From: Bin87 sp965208015
Lineage (GTDB): Bacteria > Chloroflexota > Dehalococcoidia > Lucifugimonadales > UBA3495
Length of the DNA stretch: 64,000 nt
Assembly (NCBI GenBank): GCA_965208015.1
Contig: OZ242308.1
Location: forward strand, 1,302,001 to 1,366,000
Reading direction: 5' to 3'
Shown here: in pieces, positions 8,538 to 15,892 of the stretch
Position numbering within the stretch: position 1 is the first letter of the stretch
Layout of the letters: every line of letters starts with the position of its first letter
Position numbers and translations under genes: made by a program
The notes under the pieces: model-generated
Told to the model about the DNA's origin: nothing
Databases searched by the model: none
The model's input: only the letters and a program-made list of their open reading frames with translations

Positions 8538-9299
8538 TCAGGCGAATTTTGCAATTTCTAAAAATTCCTGAGACCTGACCCTGCGGTCCAGCCAGTATTG
8601 CAGCGTCGCGGCCAGGGTTTCTCGGACTTCGCGCTCCAGCGGCGGCGAAACCGCCAGCGCGGGCAACGCCCTGACTGATTCTGTACGGTGCAGCAGCCGC
8701 AGCAGTTTCAACGCCGACAACGATAAGGGTCGCACCACCACGTCGCTCGGGCCGCAATCGGCGCACAGCCCGCCCCCGGCGCCGACGGCGAACCGGTGTC
8801 GGTCGGGCTCCAACTCCGCCCCGCATTCCACGCAATTGTAGAGTTCGGGCATGAACCCGGAAAGCCGGAGGAGCTGCAGGTCGAAGTAGCGCAGGGCGAG
8901 ATCGGCGTTCCCTGCCGTACCCAGTCCTTGTAGGGTCTGGACGGTGAGGTTGAACAGTTCGGCGTTGACGGCGGACAGGGCGCTGAAGCCGTCGACGAGT
9001 TCGGCGACGTACAGTCCGCGGGCCGTGTTTTCGTATCCGTTCTTGATGGCGGGGAAAGCGTCGACCACCTCGGCTTCGGTGACCTGATCCATGGAGCGAC
9101 CACGGGCGATGGAAACCCGCACCAGGGTCAGCGGCTCGAGATGTCCCATCAACTTGCTGGTCAGGCGTTGGGCCCCCCGCGCCAGCAATTCCAGCTTCCC
9201 GTGCTCGCGGGTGTACATGACGGTGAGCAGGTCGGCCTCGCGCACCGGTGACCGGCGCAGGGTTACACCCAGGGCGCGGTAGGTTCGCGGCGCGGTCAT
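8538..9299 (-). CDS. recO: DNA repair protein RecO
   Basis: 253 aa, the normal length. An amino-terminal OB-fold (about 1-80, beginning with TYRALGVTLRRSPVREAD) is followed by a helical part and a four-Cys zinc site (CVEC about 155, CADC about 180). RecO, with RecR, loads RecA on SSB-coated gaps. The gene starts 16 bp after recR ends, so the two are co-transcribed, and with ybaB and dnaX upstream this is a conserved recombination/replication cluster. Confidence 0.93.
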   Translation of the reverse strand: MTAPRTYRALGVTLRRSPVREADLLTVMYTREHGKLELLARGAQRLTSKLMGHLEPLTLVRVSIARGRSMDQVTEAEVVDAFPAIKNGYENTARGLYVAELVDGFSALSAVNAELFNLTVQTLQGLGTAGNADLALRYFDLQLLRLSGFMPELYNCVECGAELEPDRHRFAVGAGGGLCADCGPSDVVVRPLSLSALKLLRLLHRTESVRALPALAVSPPLEREVRETLAATLQYWLDRRVRSQEFLEIAKFA

Positions 9300-9315
9300 T
9301 GCGTGCCCCGCCGTG

Positions 9316-9939
9316 TCATTCGACCGCGCTGCGGCCGGCCAACGCGCGGCTCAGCGTGGTTTCGTCCGCAAACTCCAGCGATCCCCCGACGGGCAGGCCA
9401 CGAGCGAGACGAGTGATCCGGATACCGGCGCCGGCCAGCCTGCGGTTGATGAAGTCGGCGGTGGCGTCGCCTTCAAGCGTCGGGTTGGTGGCGACTATCA
9501 ACTCCTGGAACGGGCTGTCCGATTCTCGGAGGCGCTCAAACAGTTGCGGAAGGTGGATGTCTTCCGGGCCAACTCCGTTGAGTGGCGACAGGACCCCGTG
9601 AAGCACGTGGTACAGCCCCCGGTAGGCACGGGTACGCTCCAGGGCCACCAGGTCGCGGCGTTCTTCCACCACGCAGATCTGGTCCTGGTTGCGCTGGGGA
9701 TTGGAGCAGATTTCGCAGGGGGAGGCATCGGTGAGGTTGCGGCACTGGTCGCAGAACACCAGGCTGTCCCGGGCCTCCAGGATGGCGTCGGCCAGCGACC
9801 GGGCCTCTTCCCCCGGCAGACGGATCACGTGGTCGGCGATGCGCTGGGCGCTCTTGGGTCCGATGCCGGGCAATCGGTTGAGCTCGTCAATAAGCCGGCT
9901 GAGGGACCGCGCGGTCCCCGGATTGTACTCGCTGACCAT
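9316..9939 (-). CDS. recR: Recombination mediator RecR
   Basis: 207 aa, typical size. A helix-hairpin-helix at about 24-38 (LPGIGPKSAQRIADHVI) is followed by a zinc site (CDQC..CEIC, about 62-77), a Toprim domain beginning ICVVEERRDLVALE, and a Walker-B-like carboxy segment. RecR forms a ring clamp that works with RecO in gap repair. It lies between ybaB and recO on the minus strand. The 149-bp gap to ybaB contains a palindromic repeat element. Confidence 0.96.
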   Translation of the reverse strand: MVSEYNPGTARSLSRLIDELNRLPGIGPKSAQRIADHVIRLPGEEARSLADAILEARDSLVFCDQCRNLTDASPCEICSNPQRNQDQICVVEERRDLVALERTRAYRGLYHVLHGVLSPLNGVGPEDIHLPQLFERLRESDSPFQELIVATNPTLEGDATADFINRRLAGAGIRITRLARGLPVGGSLEFADETTLSRALAGRSAVE

Positions 9940-9973
9940 GATGCAGGCGATTGATGTCGTTGCCGTTCTACCT

Positions 9974-10072
9974 CCGTCGTTCCTGGGAAAGCGGGAACCC
10001 AGGAAAATTAGTCCCGGCAGAACGTTGGCTTTATTCGGGCTTAATGAATTCCGGCCTTCGCCGGAATGACGG
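9974..10072. repeat. Dispersed palindromic element, copy A
   Basis: The left end CCGTCGTTCCTGGGAAAGCG and the right end, finishing CCGGAATGACGG, are imperfect inverted repeats about 99 bp apart, each also a small hairpin. The core contains GAACGTTGG. The same layout recurs at 19856-19955. It lies between recR and ybaB without breaking either gene. Confidence 0.7.
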
Positions 10073-10088
10073 CTTTGGTCGGCAGGCC

Positions 10089-10391
10089 TTAAAACAGCCC
10101 GGGGATGTTCAGGCCGCCGGTTACGGCTCCCATCTTCTGGGCGGCGAGCTCCTGGGTGCGGTTGAAGGCGTCGTTGACGGCGGCGGCGACGAGGTCCTGG
10201 AGCAGGTCGATGTCTTCGGCTGCCTCGGGCTCAATTGCCACTTCGGTAACTTCCTGCTTGCCGGTCATGGTCACGCGCACGACGCCACCGCCGGCGGAAC
10301 CCTCCACGCTCATCTCTTCGAGTTCCTGCTGGGCCTTGGCCAACCGGTTCTGCAGCTGCTGGGCCTGGCGCATCATCTTGCGGTTCATCAT
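10089..10391 (-). CDS. ybaB: Nucleoid-associated protein YbaB/EbfC
   Basis: 100 aa from the first of two adjacent ATG codons, placed 9 bp after AGGAGG. The longer open frame upstream overlaps dnaX and is not family-like. The helix RKMMRQAQQLQNRLAKAQQE and the following beta-hairpin (VRVTMTGKQEVTEVAIEPE) are characteristic. The protein forms dimers that bind and bridge DNA. It sits directly after dnaX and before recR, the usual arrangement. Confidence 0.93.
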   Translation of the reverse strand: MMNRKMMRQAQQLQNRLAKAQQELEEMSVEGSAGGGVVRVTMTGKQEVTEVAIEPEAAEDIDLLQDLVAAAVNDAFNRTQELAAQKMGAVTGGLNIPGLF

Positions 10392-10428
10392 GGTAGGTAC
10401 GGAGCCTCCTGCTGGTTTTCCTCGCCGG

Positions 10429-12084
10429 TCAGTTCTCTTCGATGGGACGCGCTCCCAGGCCGATGGCGGTGCGGTATAGAGGGCTGTCCTGCACTGAATT
10501 GCGCGCCGGGCGGTCGCCGTCACCGTTGGCGCCGGCCAGGGTGACCGTGAACGGGTGGCGTTCGCCGAAGCACTGTTCTATAGCCTGCTCAATGGTATCA
10601 CGAACCCGCGGGTCGTTGAGTTCCTCCTGCATTCGATCCAGGTTGGCGGCGTTGGTAAAGGGCAGCACCAGGGTCGCCGAATCATCCGACAGGTGGACGC
10701 TGTTGGGCCGGCAGTCGCGCAGCAGTGCGCCAAGGTTGTACTTGCTGCCCTTTTCACGGGCCAGTTGCCTCACCGCCTGCTCCCAACGACCCTGCAGACT
10801 GTCCGGTGGCGCGGCGTTGCGGGGGCCAGTCGGCTGGTTGGCGGCGGGCTCTGCGGGCGCACGACGGGGCGGAGCGGTGGCCGGTGGCGGCTGCGATGTC
10901 CGGGGCGGGGGATCCCGGCGTGCAGGCTCCCGGGACGGCGCGCCGACTCGTGATGCCGGAGGTGGTTGCTGGACGGGCGCAGGGGGCGGCGCGGGTTCTG
11001 CCACATCCTTCCGGCAAATCTCAGCAGCCGCGATTTCCAGTGGCAGCGTGGACGGCGCGTCGTAGCGCAGGTTGGCCTCGCCCCAGACCCGAACCGCGCG
11101 CAATATCGTCGAGGCATCGTGCTTCTGCGCCTCGGTCCTGAGGCTGGCAAGGATGTCCGGCGGCAGGTCCAGAGTGTCGCCGGCGTCCCACGACAGCAGC
11201 AGTATAGAGCGGAGGATTTCCAGCGTCTGCCGGTGCAACTGGCGCGGCTCGCCGCCTTCCCAGACCACGTCGTTGATGGTTTCCAACGAACCGGAAGTGT
11301 CGCCGGCCAGCAGCTTCTGGGCCAGGATCAGGTAGGCGTCGCTGCGAACCAGGCCCAGGGCCTCTTCGACCTCGCTGAGGGTTATTTCCCTTTCGGCGGA
11401 AACCGCCAGTTGTTCCAGGATGTTCAGCGCGTCGCGCATGGAACCGCCGGCGTTGCGCGCCACCATGCGCAGGGCGTCGGGTTGTATCGCCACGCCCTCT
11501 TGATCGGTGATGTAGGCCAGGCGGTCGTAGATGGTCTGGCCGGGCAGGCGGCGGAAGTCGTAGCGCTGGCAACGCGATAGGATGGTGGGAAGGATGCGGT
11601 CGGCCTCGGTGGTGCAGAGGATGAAAATAACGTGCGCCGGCGGTTCTTCCAGGGTCTTGAGGAAGGCGTTGGAAGCCTCCCGGGTGAGCATGTGGGCTTC
11701 GTCGATGATGTAGACCTTGCGCCGGTTCTGGGCCGGCTGGAAATGGACCTTGTCGCGGATTTCCCGGATCTCTTCAACGCCGCGATTGCTGGCCGCGTCC
11801 AGCTCGATGATGTCCAGGTTGCGGCCCTCGTTAATGGACACGCAGATGGCGCACCGTTCACAGGGGTCGCCGTCCTGCGGGTCCAGGCAATTGACGGCCT
11901 TGGACAGGACGCGGGCGGTGGTGGTCTTGCCGCTGCCGCGGGTGCCGCAGAATAGGTAGCTGTGGCTGACCCGTCCCTGCATGACAGCCTGGCGTAGCGT
12001 GTTGCCTACGTGCTCTTGGCCGGCAAGATCAGAGAAGGTGCCCGGCCGCCATTTGCGGTAATAAACTTGGGAGGAGGTGGTCAT
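10429..12084 (-). CDS. dnaX: DNA polymerase III subunits gamma/tau
   Basis: 551 aa, the clamp-loader ATPase. Visible: Walker A GTRGSGKTTTAR (about 47-58), zinc Cys (C..CERCAIC, about 69-84), DAASNRGVEEIREI, the DEAH box (about 126), and the arginine-finger motif SRCQRYDFRR (about 168-177). A Pro-rich linker occupies about 385-445, and a tau-like carboxy domain follows. I see no A-rich slippery site, so nothing suggests programmed production of a shorter gamma form. It is the first gene of the dnaX-ybaB-recR-recO group. Confidence 0.96.
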   Translation of the reverse strand: MTTSSQVYYRKWRPGTFSDLAGQEHVGNTLRQAVMQGRVSHSYLFCGTRGSGKTTTARVLSKAVNCLDPQDGDPCERCAICVSINEGRNLDIIELDAASNRGVEEIREIRDKVHFQPAQNRRKVYIIDEAHMLTREASNAFLKTLEEPPAHVIFILCTTEADRILPTILSRCQRYDFRRLPGQTIYDRLAYITDQEGVAIQPDALRMVARNAGGSMRDALNILEQLAVSAEREITLSEVEEALGLVRSDAYLILAQKLLAGDTSGSLETINDVVWEGGEPRQLHRQTLEILRSILLLSWDAGDTLDLPPDILASLRTEAQKHDASTILRAVRVWGEANLRYDAPSTLPLEIAAAEICRKDVAEPAPPPAPVQQPPPASRVGAPSREPARRDPPPRTSQPPPATAPPRRAPAEPAANQPTGPRNAAPPDSLQGRWEQAVRQLAREKGSKYNLGALLRDCRPNSVHLSDDSATLVLPFTNAANLDRMQEELNDPRVRDTIEQAIEQCFGERHPFTVTLAGANGDGDRPARNSVQDSPLYRTAIGLGARPIEEN

Positions 12085-12133
12085 GAGCGTGCCACAAATG
12101 CGCGTTGACGGATGCCGGCCAACTATAACGTCA

Positions 12134-12163
12134 ACGGCCCCGCCGATGCCATAGCGGGGCCGT
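12134..12163 (-). terminator. GC-rich hairpin downstream of the CopG-type gene
   Basis: A 10-bp perfect stem (ACGGCCCCGC / GCGGGGCCGT) with a 10-nt loop, 38 bp beyond the stop of the gene at 12201-12392 and before dnaX. It lacks a U run, so it may terminate weakly. Confidence 0.45.
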
Positions 12164-12200
12164 CAGCAGTTACGCCGGCTTTGGCGCGCCGGCCGTTGAC

Positions 12201-12392
12201 CTAATCGGCGGCAGTCTCCGACTCGGCGGCTTGAGCCAACTCTTCCGGCGGCGTCAGTTTGAGGTTGAGAAATTGGACGCGGCGGGCTTTGCTCCAGTCC
12301 ACGTAGTCAGTTGAGTCGTGGCTCCCCCACCAAGCGCGCTCTTCGTCTTCGGTTTCGAAATAAGGGATGGGTTTAAACTCCTTCTTGGACAT
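12201..12392 (-). CDS. Small CopG-family antitoxin-like protein
   Basis: 63 aa. The layout FKPIPYFETEDEERAWWGSH, then DSTDYVDWSKARRVQF, matches the short proteins annotated as CopG-type antitoxins, where a conserved HDSTDYIDW block precedes a ribbon-helix-helix strand. No toxin gene lies on either side (dnaX downstream, a divergent M20 peptidase upstream), so it appears to be solitary. The family assignment is good; the role is open. Confidence 0.7.
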   Translation of the reverse strand: MSKKEFKPIPYFETEDEERAWWGSHDSTDYVDWSKARRVQFLNLKLTPPEELAQAAESETAAD

Positions 12393-12469
12393 ATCTCATC
12401 TCCACGATGCGATCACAATCCCATTATAAATGCAAAACCCACGGGGATGGCGGAGCCTATCGGGCCGCA

Positions 12470-12498
12470 TTGACACCCGCCGGGCCCCTGCTTAGACT
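12470..12498 (+). promoter_or_regulatory. Sigma-70-type promoter of the M20/hydantoinase operon
   Basis: A consensus -35 TTGACA (12470-12475), a 17-bp spacer and -10 TAGACT (12493-12498) lie about 40 bp before the M20 peptidase start. The position fits a single promoter for the five co-directional genes that follow. Confidence 0.6.
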
Positions 12499-12537
12499 CA
12501 CGGCGACGCGAAAGCACCATGCCAGGAGACATCGGCC

Positions 12538-13896
12538 ATGCCCGACCTAACCGACCTTTTCCACCAGGTTGACCAAGCCGAAAATGACATCATCGCTCTG
12601 GAACAGGCGCTGGTGCGCATCCCGTCGGTAAACACCGGGTTCATGCCTACGGGCGACGAGACGCCGGTGTGCGAACTGGCGCGAGACTTCCTGGCGGAAG
12701 ACGGCATAGAGTCGGAGATACTGGAGTCGGCTCCGAACCGGGGCAACCTGATAGCGCGCCTGGAGGGACGTTCCGGCAACGCGGGCCTCATGTTCATGTC
12801 CCACACCGACGTGGTCCCGGTGGAGGACGAGTCCAAGTGGCGGTTTCCGCCATTCAGCGCAACCATCGCGGATGGCCGGGTGTTCGGACGGGGCGCATCG
12901 GACTGCAAAGGGCTGCTCACGGCCCAGCTGATGGCGGTCCGCATCCTGAAGCGCAACGGCATCGAGCTGGAGGACGGGCTGATCGTGGCCGCCGGAGCGG
13001 ACGAGGAACATGGCGGCAGGTACGGGTTCGGCTGGCTGGCCGACAACTATCCGGAAAAGCTGGCGGCTCCATTCGCCGTCAACGAGGGCGGCGGTACGCC
13101 CATCGAGGCGGCCGGCGCGTTGACCTATGTGTTGGGCGTGGGCGAAAAGGGCCGCTTGCAGGTCGAGATCGACGTGAAGGGGACCAGCTCCCACGCATCG
13201 GTTCCATGGCAGGGCACCAACGCCCTGTACCGGCTGAGCCGCGCGCTATCTTCCATCGAAGGATTTGAAGCCGACCGGGATACTTCCGGCGCCATCTTCG
13301 ACCACCTCTCGACCTTTGCTATCGAGCACGCGCCATCGGCGGAGAACGTGGACGAAATCATCGCTGAAATCGAGCCGGACAACCCGCGCTTTGCGTCCAT
13401 GCTGCGCGCCCTTTCACGCATGACCCTGACCCCCACGATGGTTCGGGGCGGCATCAAATCCAACAGCGTGCCGGAGTCGATTCGCCTGACCTGCGACGTG
13501 CGTACGCTGCCCCACCAGGACGATGACTACGTGCGGCAGCAGTTGGATGAGGTGTTGGCCGATGTTCCCGGGGTGTCCTACGAAATCGACTATATGGCGC
13601 GCCCCAACTCTTCGCCCTTCGAATCGCCGCTGTCCGACAGCATCCGGCGCGTCACCGGTCAGGCCCTGCAGCGGGACAACATCCAGTGGGTGCCGGCGAT
13701 CAGCAACGGGTTTACCGACTCGCGGTTCACCCGGCCACTGGGCACGGTGACGTACGGATTTTCCGGCTCCCATCCCGACGACGACCCGATGCTCAACTAC
13801 ACCCACGGCACCAACGAATCGGTTGGCATCAAGAGCCTGGTGAGCGGCACTAAAATCATGCTGGGCCTCGCGTGCGACATGCTGGCGGTGAAATAG
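12538..13896 (+). CDS. M20-family metallopeptidase/deacylase
   Basis: 452 aa. The di-zinc ligands of the M20 family can be followed: HTD in FMSHTDVVP (about 98), D in GRGASDCKG, the EE pair in AAGADEEHGG, and a Glu/Asp/His set further on. A lid domain begins around 195 (GRLQVEIDVKGTSSHASVPW). M20 enzymes hydrolyse peptide, N-acyl or N-carbamoyl bonds (ArgE, DapE, carboxypeptidase, allantoate/carbamoyl-amino-acid hydrolases). Being first in an operon with hydantoinase genes, an N-carbamoyl or N-acyl amino-acid substrate is plausible but inferred. AGGAG precedes the start. Confidence 0.88.
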   Translation: MPDLTDLFHQVDQAENDIIALEQALVRIPSVNTGFMPTGDETPVCELARDFLAEDGIESEILESAPNRGNLIARLEGRSGNAGLMFMSHTDVVPVEDESKWRFPPFSATIADGRVFGRGASDCKGLLTAQLMAVRILKRNGIELEDGLIVAAGADEEHGGRYGFGWLADNYPEKLAAPFAVNEGGGTPIEAAGALTYVLGVGEKGRLQVEIDVKGTSSHASVPWQGTNALYRLSRALSSIEGFEADRDTSGAIFDHLSTFAIEHAPSAENVDEIIAEIEPDNPRFASMLRALSRMTLTPTMVRGGIKSNSVPESIRLTCDVRTLPHQDDDYVRQQLDEVLADVPGVSYEIDYMARPNSSPFESPLSDSIRRVTGQALQRDNIQWVPAISNGFTDSRFTRPLGTVTYGFSGSHPDDDPMLNYTHGTNESVGIKSLVSGTKIMLGLACDMLAVK

Positions 13897-13897
13897 C

Positions 13898-14695
13898 ATG
13901 GGGCGTGACAACCTCCGCGTCGACTACGACGGACAGGTTGCGCTGGTTACCCTGGCGCGGCCCGAGAAGCTGAACGCCATCGACCGGCACCTGCACCATG
14001 AGATGATGGCCGCGTGCGCGGAACTGAGGGACGACGACGGCGTGCGGGTGGTCATCTTCACGGGCGAGGGCCGCGGGTTCTGCTCCGGCGCAGATCTGAC
14101 TGGCGCCAGTCCCAACGATGAGCACGCCAGCCGTGGCGAGCGCCTGGACGAGTACAACTGGGTTGGTCGCCAGGCCTTGATGGTGTACCGGGACCTGAAC
14201 AAGCCGACCATCGCCGCGGTGAACGGCGTTGCCGCCGGCGCCGGCATGGGTCTGGCGCTGGCCTGCGACATGCGGGTCGGGTGCGAGAACGCCCGCTTCA
14301 AGACGGTGTTCATCGAGCGCAGCCTGAGCCCGGACTCGGGATTGTCCTACTTCCTCCCCCGAATCGTTGGGGTGAGTCGCGCCTTCGACCTGGTGTTCAC
14401 CAGCAGAACGGTAGACGCTGAGGAGGCGTTCCGGCTCGGGCTGCTGGACCGGCTGACCACGTCGGAGAACCTGTTGGGCGAGGCAATGGAGCTGGCGAAG
14501 CAGATCGCCATGTGGCCCCCGGTGGCGATGCAAATGTCGAAACGGGCGATGCAGCGCAGCCTGGACACCACGCTGGAGGACCAACTCGAATACGAGACCC
14601 ACAGCATAGTCTTCGCCCGGCGCGCGCCGCACGACGTGGAGGAAGCGGCGGCATCCTTCCGCGAGCGACGACCGCCCGTTTTCACGGGGGAATGA
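13898..14695 (+). CDS. Enoyl-CoA hydratase/isomerase family protein
   Basis: 265 aa crotonase-fold protein. The oxyanion-hole segments are GEGRGFCSGADL (about 55-66) and NGVAAGAGMGLALACD (about 108-123). The later SLSPDSGLSYFLPRIVG segment has Asp where hydratases often have Glu, as in PaaG-like isomerases. It acts on an enoyl-CoA or epoxide-CoA intermediate of acid breakdown. It starts one base after the M20 gene ends, so the genes are translationally coupled. The exact substrate is unknown. Confidence 0.9.
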   Translation: MGRDNLRVDYDGQVALVTLARPEKLNAIDRHLHHEMMAACAELRDDDGVRVVIFTGEGRGFCSGADLTGASPNDEHASRGERLDEYNWVGRQALMVYRDLNKPTIAAVNGVAAGAGMGLALACDMRVGCENARFKTVFIERSLSPDSGLSYFLPRIVGVSRAFDLVFTSRTVDAEEAFRLGLLDRLTTSENLLGEAMELAKQIAMWPPVAMQMSKRAMQRSLDTTLEDQLEYETHSIVFARRAPHDVEEAAASFRERRPPVFTGE

Positions 14696-14725
14696 ACAAC
14701 GGACCACCAGCCAAGGAGACGCAAG

Positions 14726-15874
14726 ATGGCGGCAGTAGACTGGGGAAACATCTACAAGGAACTGGGAGCGGTGCCGGTCATCAACGCCACCGGCAGCGTA
14801 ACCATGCTGGGCGGTTCCACTCCGATCCCGGAAGTGCGAGAGGCGATGGCGGCGGCTGACGGCGCGTACATTCCACTGATGGAGTTGCAGGAGGCTGCGG
14901 GGGCGGCCATTGCCCGCATGACCAACGTGCCCGCGGCTTACATAACGTCGGGCGCGGGTTCGGCTTTGATGCTCGCCACCGCGGCGGCCATGGCCGGCGA
15001 CGACGACGACCGGATCCAGCAGCTGCCCAACACTGAGGGCATGAAGAACGAGATTCTCATCCAGACGCGGCAGAGGTACTGGTACGACCGCTGCCTGGAG
15101 TTGGCCGGCGCCAGGCTGGTCATGTTCGGCTCGGAGGAGCGGACCACTCGCGAGGATCTGGAAAACGCCATCGGACCCAACACGGTGGCCGTGCACTACT
15201 ACGCCGTGGAGCAGGAGCACGATCCCCACGCGCTGTCGCTGGAAGACACCATCGACATCGCCCACGCCCACGACGTGCTGGTCACGGTGGACGCGGCGGG
15301 CCAGATCTATCCCCTGGAAAACTTCGGCAAGTACGTGCGCATGGGCGCTGACTTCCAGTGCATCGCCGCCAAGTACATGGGCGCGCCACAATCCACCGGG
15401 CTGGCGCTAGGTTCCGAGGAGATGATACGGAAGATCGGGCTCCAGGCCTTTGCCAGCTATGAGGGCCGGCGAGTGCGGGGGGTAGGCCGGCCCCAGAAGG
15501 TGGACCGGCAGGAGATGATGGGCGCGGTGGCGGCGGTTCAGGTGTGGATGACGACGAACCATGAGGATCGGCTGGCGGACGCGGAAAGGCGGACCCGGGT
15601 CATCCTCGGCGCATTGGAAGGGGTCCCGGGACTGAAGGCTGAGATGATCGACAACGTCATCGGCCACCAACCCTACGGGCTCACGATACGGGTGGACCAA
15701 TCGGTTGCGGGCTTTGACATCTACGAGTTGCGGGACCGGCTCAAGGAAGGTGATCCACCCATCTGGACCCGGGTGCGCGACGGCGAGGACTTTATCATCA
15801 TCCACATGTTCGGCCTCAACCCCGGTGAAGACCAAATCGTCGGGGAGCGAATAGCGGCCCTGTTCAGCAAGTAA
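14726..15874 (+). CDS. SelA-like PLP-dependent enzyme
   Basis: 382 aa, fold-type-I PLP protein of the SelA/DgaE-like group. Seen: VINATGSVTMLGGS near the start, TSGAGSALMLATAAAMAGDD (substrate/phosphate region), VTVDAAGQIYP with the PLP-binding Asp, and AAKYMGAPQSTG containing the Schiff-base Lys. Relatives include selenocysteine synthase and D-glucosaminate-6-phosphate ammonia-lyase. With no selB or tRNA-Sec gene here, a catabolic beta-eliminating or racemising role is more likely. It is preceded by AAGGAGAC and lies 30 bp after the hydratase gene. Confidence 0.85.
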   Translation: MAAVDWGNIYKELGAVPVINATGSVTMLGGSTPIPEVREAMAAADGAYIPLMELQEAAGAAIARMTNVPAAYITSGAGSALMLATAAAMAGDDDDRIQQLPNTEGMKNEILIQTRQRYWYDRCLELAGARLVMFGSEERTTREDLENAIGPNTVAVHYYAVEQEHDPHALSLEDTIDIAHAHDVLVTVDAAGQIYPLENFGKYVRMGADFQCIAAKYMGAPQSTGLALGSEEMIRKIGLQAFASYEGRRVRGVGRPQKVDRQEMMGAVAAVQVWMTTNHEDRLADAERRTRVILGALEGVPGLKAEMIDNVIGHQPYGLTIRVDQSVAGFDIYELRDRLKEGDPPIWTRVRDGEDFIIIHMFGLNPGEDQIVGERIAALFSK

Positions 15875-15892
15875 GCGCACGACGAGAAACCA

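Noticed and set aside
10429..12084. Programmed frameshift in dnaX
   Set aside because: I found no run of A residues of the A AAA AAG type, so there is no basis for it.
13856..15391. 511-codon minus-strand open frame opposite the hydratase and SelA-like genes
   Set aside because: Spans two genes with clear families on the plus strand and has no motif of its own.
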